A stretch of DNA of 64,000 nt from Desulfuromonadales bacterium (GTDB lineage: Bacteria; Desulfobacterota; Desulfuromonadia; Desulfuromonadales; BM103). Position 1 is the first letter of the stretch. The number at the start of each line of letters is the position of its first letter. The stretch is from assembly GCA_027065695.1 (NCBI GenBank), contig JAMONP010000052.1, positions 228,957-292,956 on the forward strand, written 5' to 3'. The translations under genes were made by a program, and so were the position numbers. Shown one piece after another: positions 63,171-64,000 of the stretch. The notes beneath the pieces were generated by a model that saw only the letters and a program-made list of their open reading frames with translations, was not told the DNA's origin and did no database searches.

Positions 63171-63868
63171 AACAGCCTCACATCCTCCTTGTCGAAGATG
63201 AAACGCATATCGCCCAAGGGCTGATTTTCAATCTGGAACTTGAGGGTTTTCTGGTAACTCACGCGGAGACAGGAGCCGCAGCATATGAGGCTTTTGGCAG
63301 ACAACCTTACGATCTGGTAATTCTCGACCTGATGCTACCGGATAGCCACGGTATTGATATTTGTCAGCAGATGCGCAAAACATCACCACAACTGCCGATC
63401 CTTATTCTCACCGCTTTAGGCGAGGAGCAGGACCGTGTAAACGGCCTCAAGGCAGGGGCGGACGATTATCTCACCAAACCGTTCAGCCTGGATGAATTCC
63501 TGCTGCGAGTGAGCGGCATGCTACGACGTTCCACATGGTATCAAGCCACGCTCAACAGGGCGGAAGAATACCTGTTTGGTAGCAATCGCATCAACTTGAA
63601 CAATCTGCAAGCCATCACTGCAGGTGGCAACATCCGGCTCACCGAACTCGAAGGCCGTATGTTGGAAAGCTTTTTTGCCAACGAGGGCGAGACCCTGACA
63701 CGGGCCGAACTTCTGAAATCAGTCTGGGGGATGTCTGAGGACACAGAAACCCGCACGCTTGACAACTTTATTGTCCGCCTGCGCAAATATTTTGAAACAA
63801 ACCCAGCCGAACCGAAGTATTTTCTGACCGTGCGGGGACGTGGGTATCGTTTTGTACGTGATCCTTAG
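63167..63868 (+). CDS. OmpR/PhoB-family response regulator
   Basis: The 233-aa protein has a receiver domain with Asp54 in VILDLMLPDSHG, Thr82 in ILTALGE and Lys104 in DYLTKPF, followed by a winged-helix DNA-binding domain (LTELEGRMLESFFANEGETL, TRTLDNFIVRLRKYFE, VRGRGYRFV). GAGGAGG precedes the ATG, which overlaps the kinase stop by 4 bases. It is the cognate partner of the kinase; targets are unknown. Confidence 0.96.
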   Translation: MKQPHILLVEDETHIAQGLIFNLELEGFLVTHAETGAAAYEAFGRQPYDLVILDLMLPDSHGIDICQQMRKTSPQLPILILTALGEEQDRVNGLKAGADDYLTKPFSLDEFLLRVSGMLRRSTWYQATLNRAEEYLFGSNRINLNNLQAITAGGNIRLTELEGRMLESFFANEGETLTRAELLKSVWGMSEDTETRTLDNFIVRLRKYFETNPAEPKYFLTVRGRGYRFVRDP

Positions 63869-63944
63869 GGGCTGGGGGCTGGGGGCTGAGGACTGGTAGC
63901 TGGAATTTATTCTGTATTCTGTTCTCTGTCTCCTGTATTCTGGC
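63868..63944. repeat. Degenerate tandem heptamer array D
   Basis: Eleven 7-mers in phase: GGGGCTG three times, AGGACTG, GTAGCTG, GAATTTA, TTCTGTA, TTCTGTT, CTCTGTC, TCCTGTA, TTCTGGC. It begins within the response regulator stop codon. After it, a GGAGGATAG near 63988-63996 may be the ribosome site of a gene starting beyond the window. Confidence 0.88.
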
Positions 63945-64000
63945 GTTTGATAAAATTCTTCATCAACAAAAACAATTTCACATAATTGGAGGATAGATAT

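Noticed and set aside
1..64000. tRNA, rRNA, CRISPR array, prophage or intact insertion sequence
   Set aside because: None seen by reading; tRNA genes were looked for by T-loop patterns only, so a search program would be needed for a firm negative.

Overview
The window reads as chromosomal DNA of a Desulfuromonadales-type bacterium (Desulfuromonas, Desulfuromusa, Pelobacter or Geobacter relatives). The reasons are a ccsB-hemA-hemC-hemD-hemB block with hemE and hemH close by, a radical SAM/SPASM heme-type protein beside hemE, a small protein like the Geobacter GSU3473 family, a polyphosphate glucokinase, a long-form HisG, and many short dispersed repeats between genes. Genus and species are inference. 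No rRNA, tRNA, CRISPR array, prophage or intact transposase was seen.

Layout. 1-4.7 kb: the start of a secreted protein running off the left edge, a ferritin-like diiron protein, a Cys-rich mini-ORF, a tRNA dihydrouridine synthase, DUF3820, MurB and a spermidine-synthase-like methyltransferase fold. 4.8-10.8 kb: HflK/HflC, an HI0933-type flavoprotein, a four-domain S1 RNA-binding protein and RarD. 10.8-20.3 kb: an accessory region with an outer-membrane beta-barrel, a secreted Ig/NTF2/FN3 protein and a giant secreted alpha-helical protein with a C-terminal NTF2-like domain. These lie divergent from a membrane-embedded LuxR regulator, followed by an AT-rich polysaccharide pyruvyl transferase. 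This is the least explained part of the window. 21-25 kb: YqaA, a GDSL lipoprotein esterase, a YgiQ radical SAM protein and YceH. 25.2-31.4 kb: a nucleoside-type BMP ABC importer in an operon with cytosine deaminase. 31.6-41.4 kb: HIT protein, HisI, HisG, an orphan histidine kinase, DUF1847 + polyphosphate glucokinase + MFS, LysA and small membrane proteins. 41.7-48 kb: an Rrf2 regulator with CysK, LarE, a nuclease, Tag glycosylase, an acyltransferase and a CbpA-like J protein.

48-60.7 kb is the tetrapyrrole district. The minus strand carries an M16 peptidase, hemB, hemD, hemC, hemA, ccsB and a SIS protein, then (after trxA and a small island of unknown genes) a 60-aa CxxC protein, hemH, hemE and the radical SAM/SPASM protein. 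Together they cover glutamyl-tRNA to coproporphyrin and iron insertion, plus cytochrome c maturation, as expected in a cytochrome-rich anaerobe. The window closes with a nitronate-monooxygenase-like flavoprotein and a two-component system.

The strongest structural observation is a set of degenerate tandem heptanucleotide arrays confined to intergenic junctions of the 49-64 kb part. Two of them are apparently translated as the N-termini of HemD and HemH. A second is a roughly 160-bp MITE-like repeat (14-bp perfect terminal inverted repeats in the best copy) present three times, with solitary short stem-loops related to its ends. The beta-barrel/NTF2 cassette at 10.8-19.2 kb is the best candidate for an undescribed system, but its function cannot be read from sequence alone.
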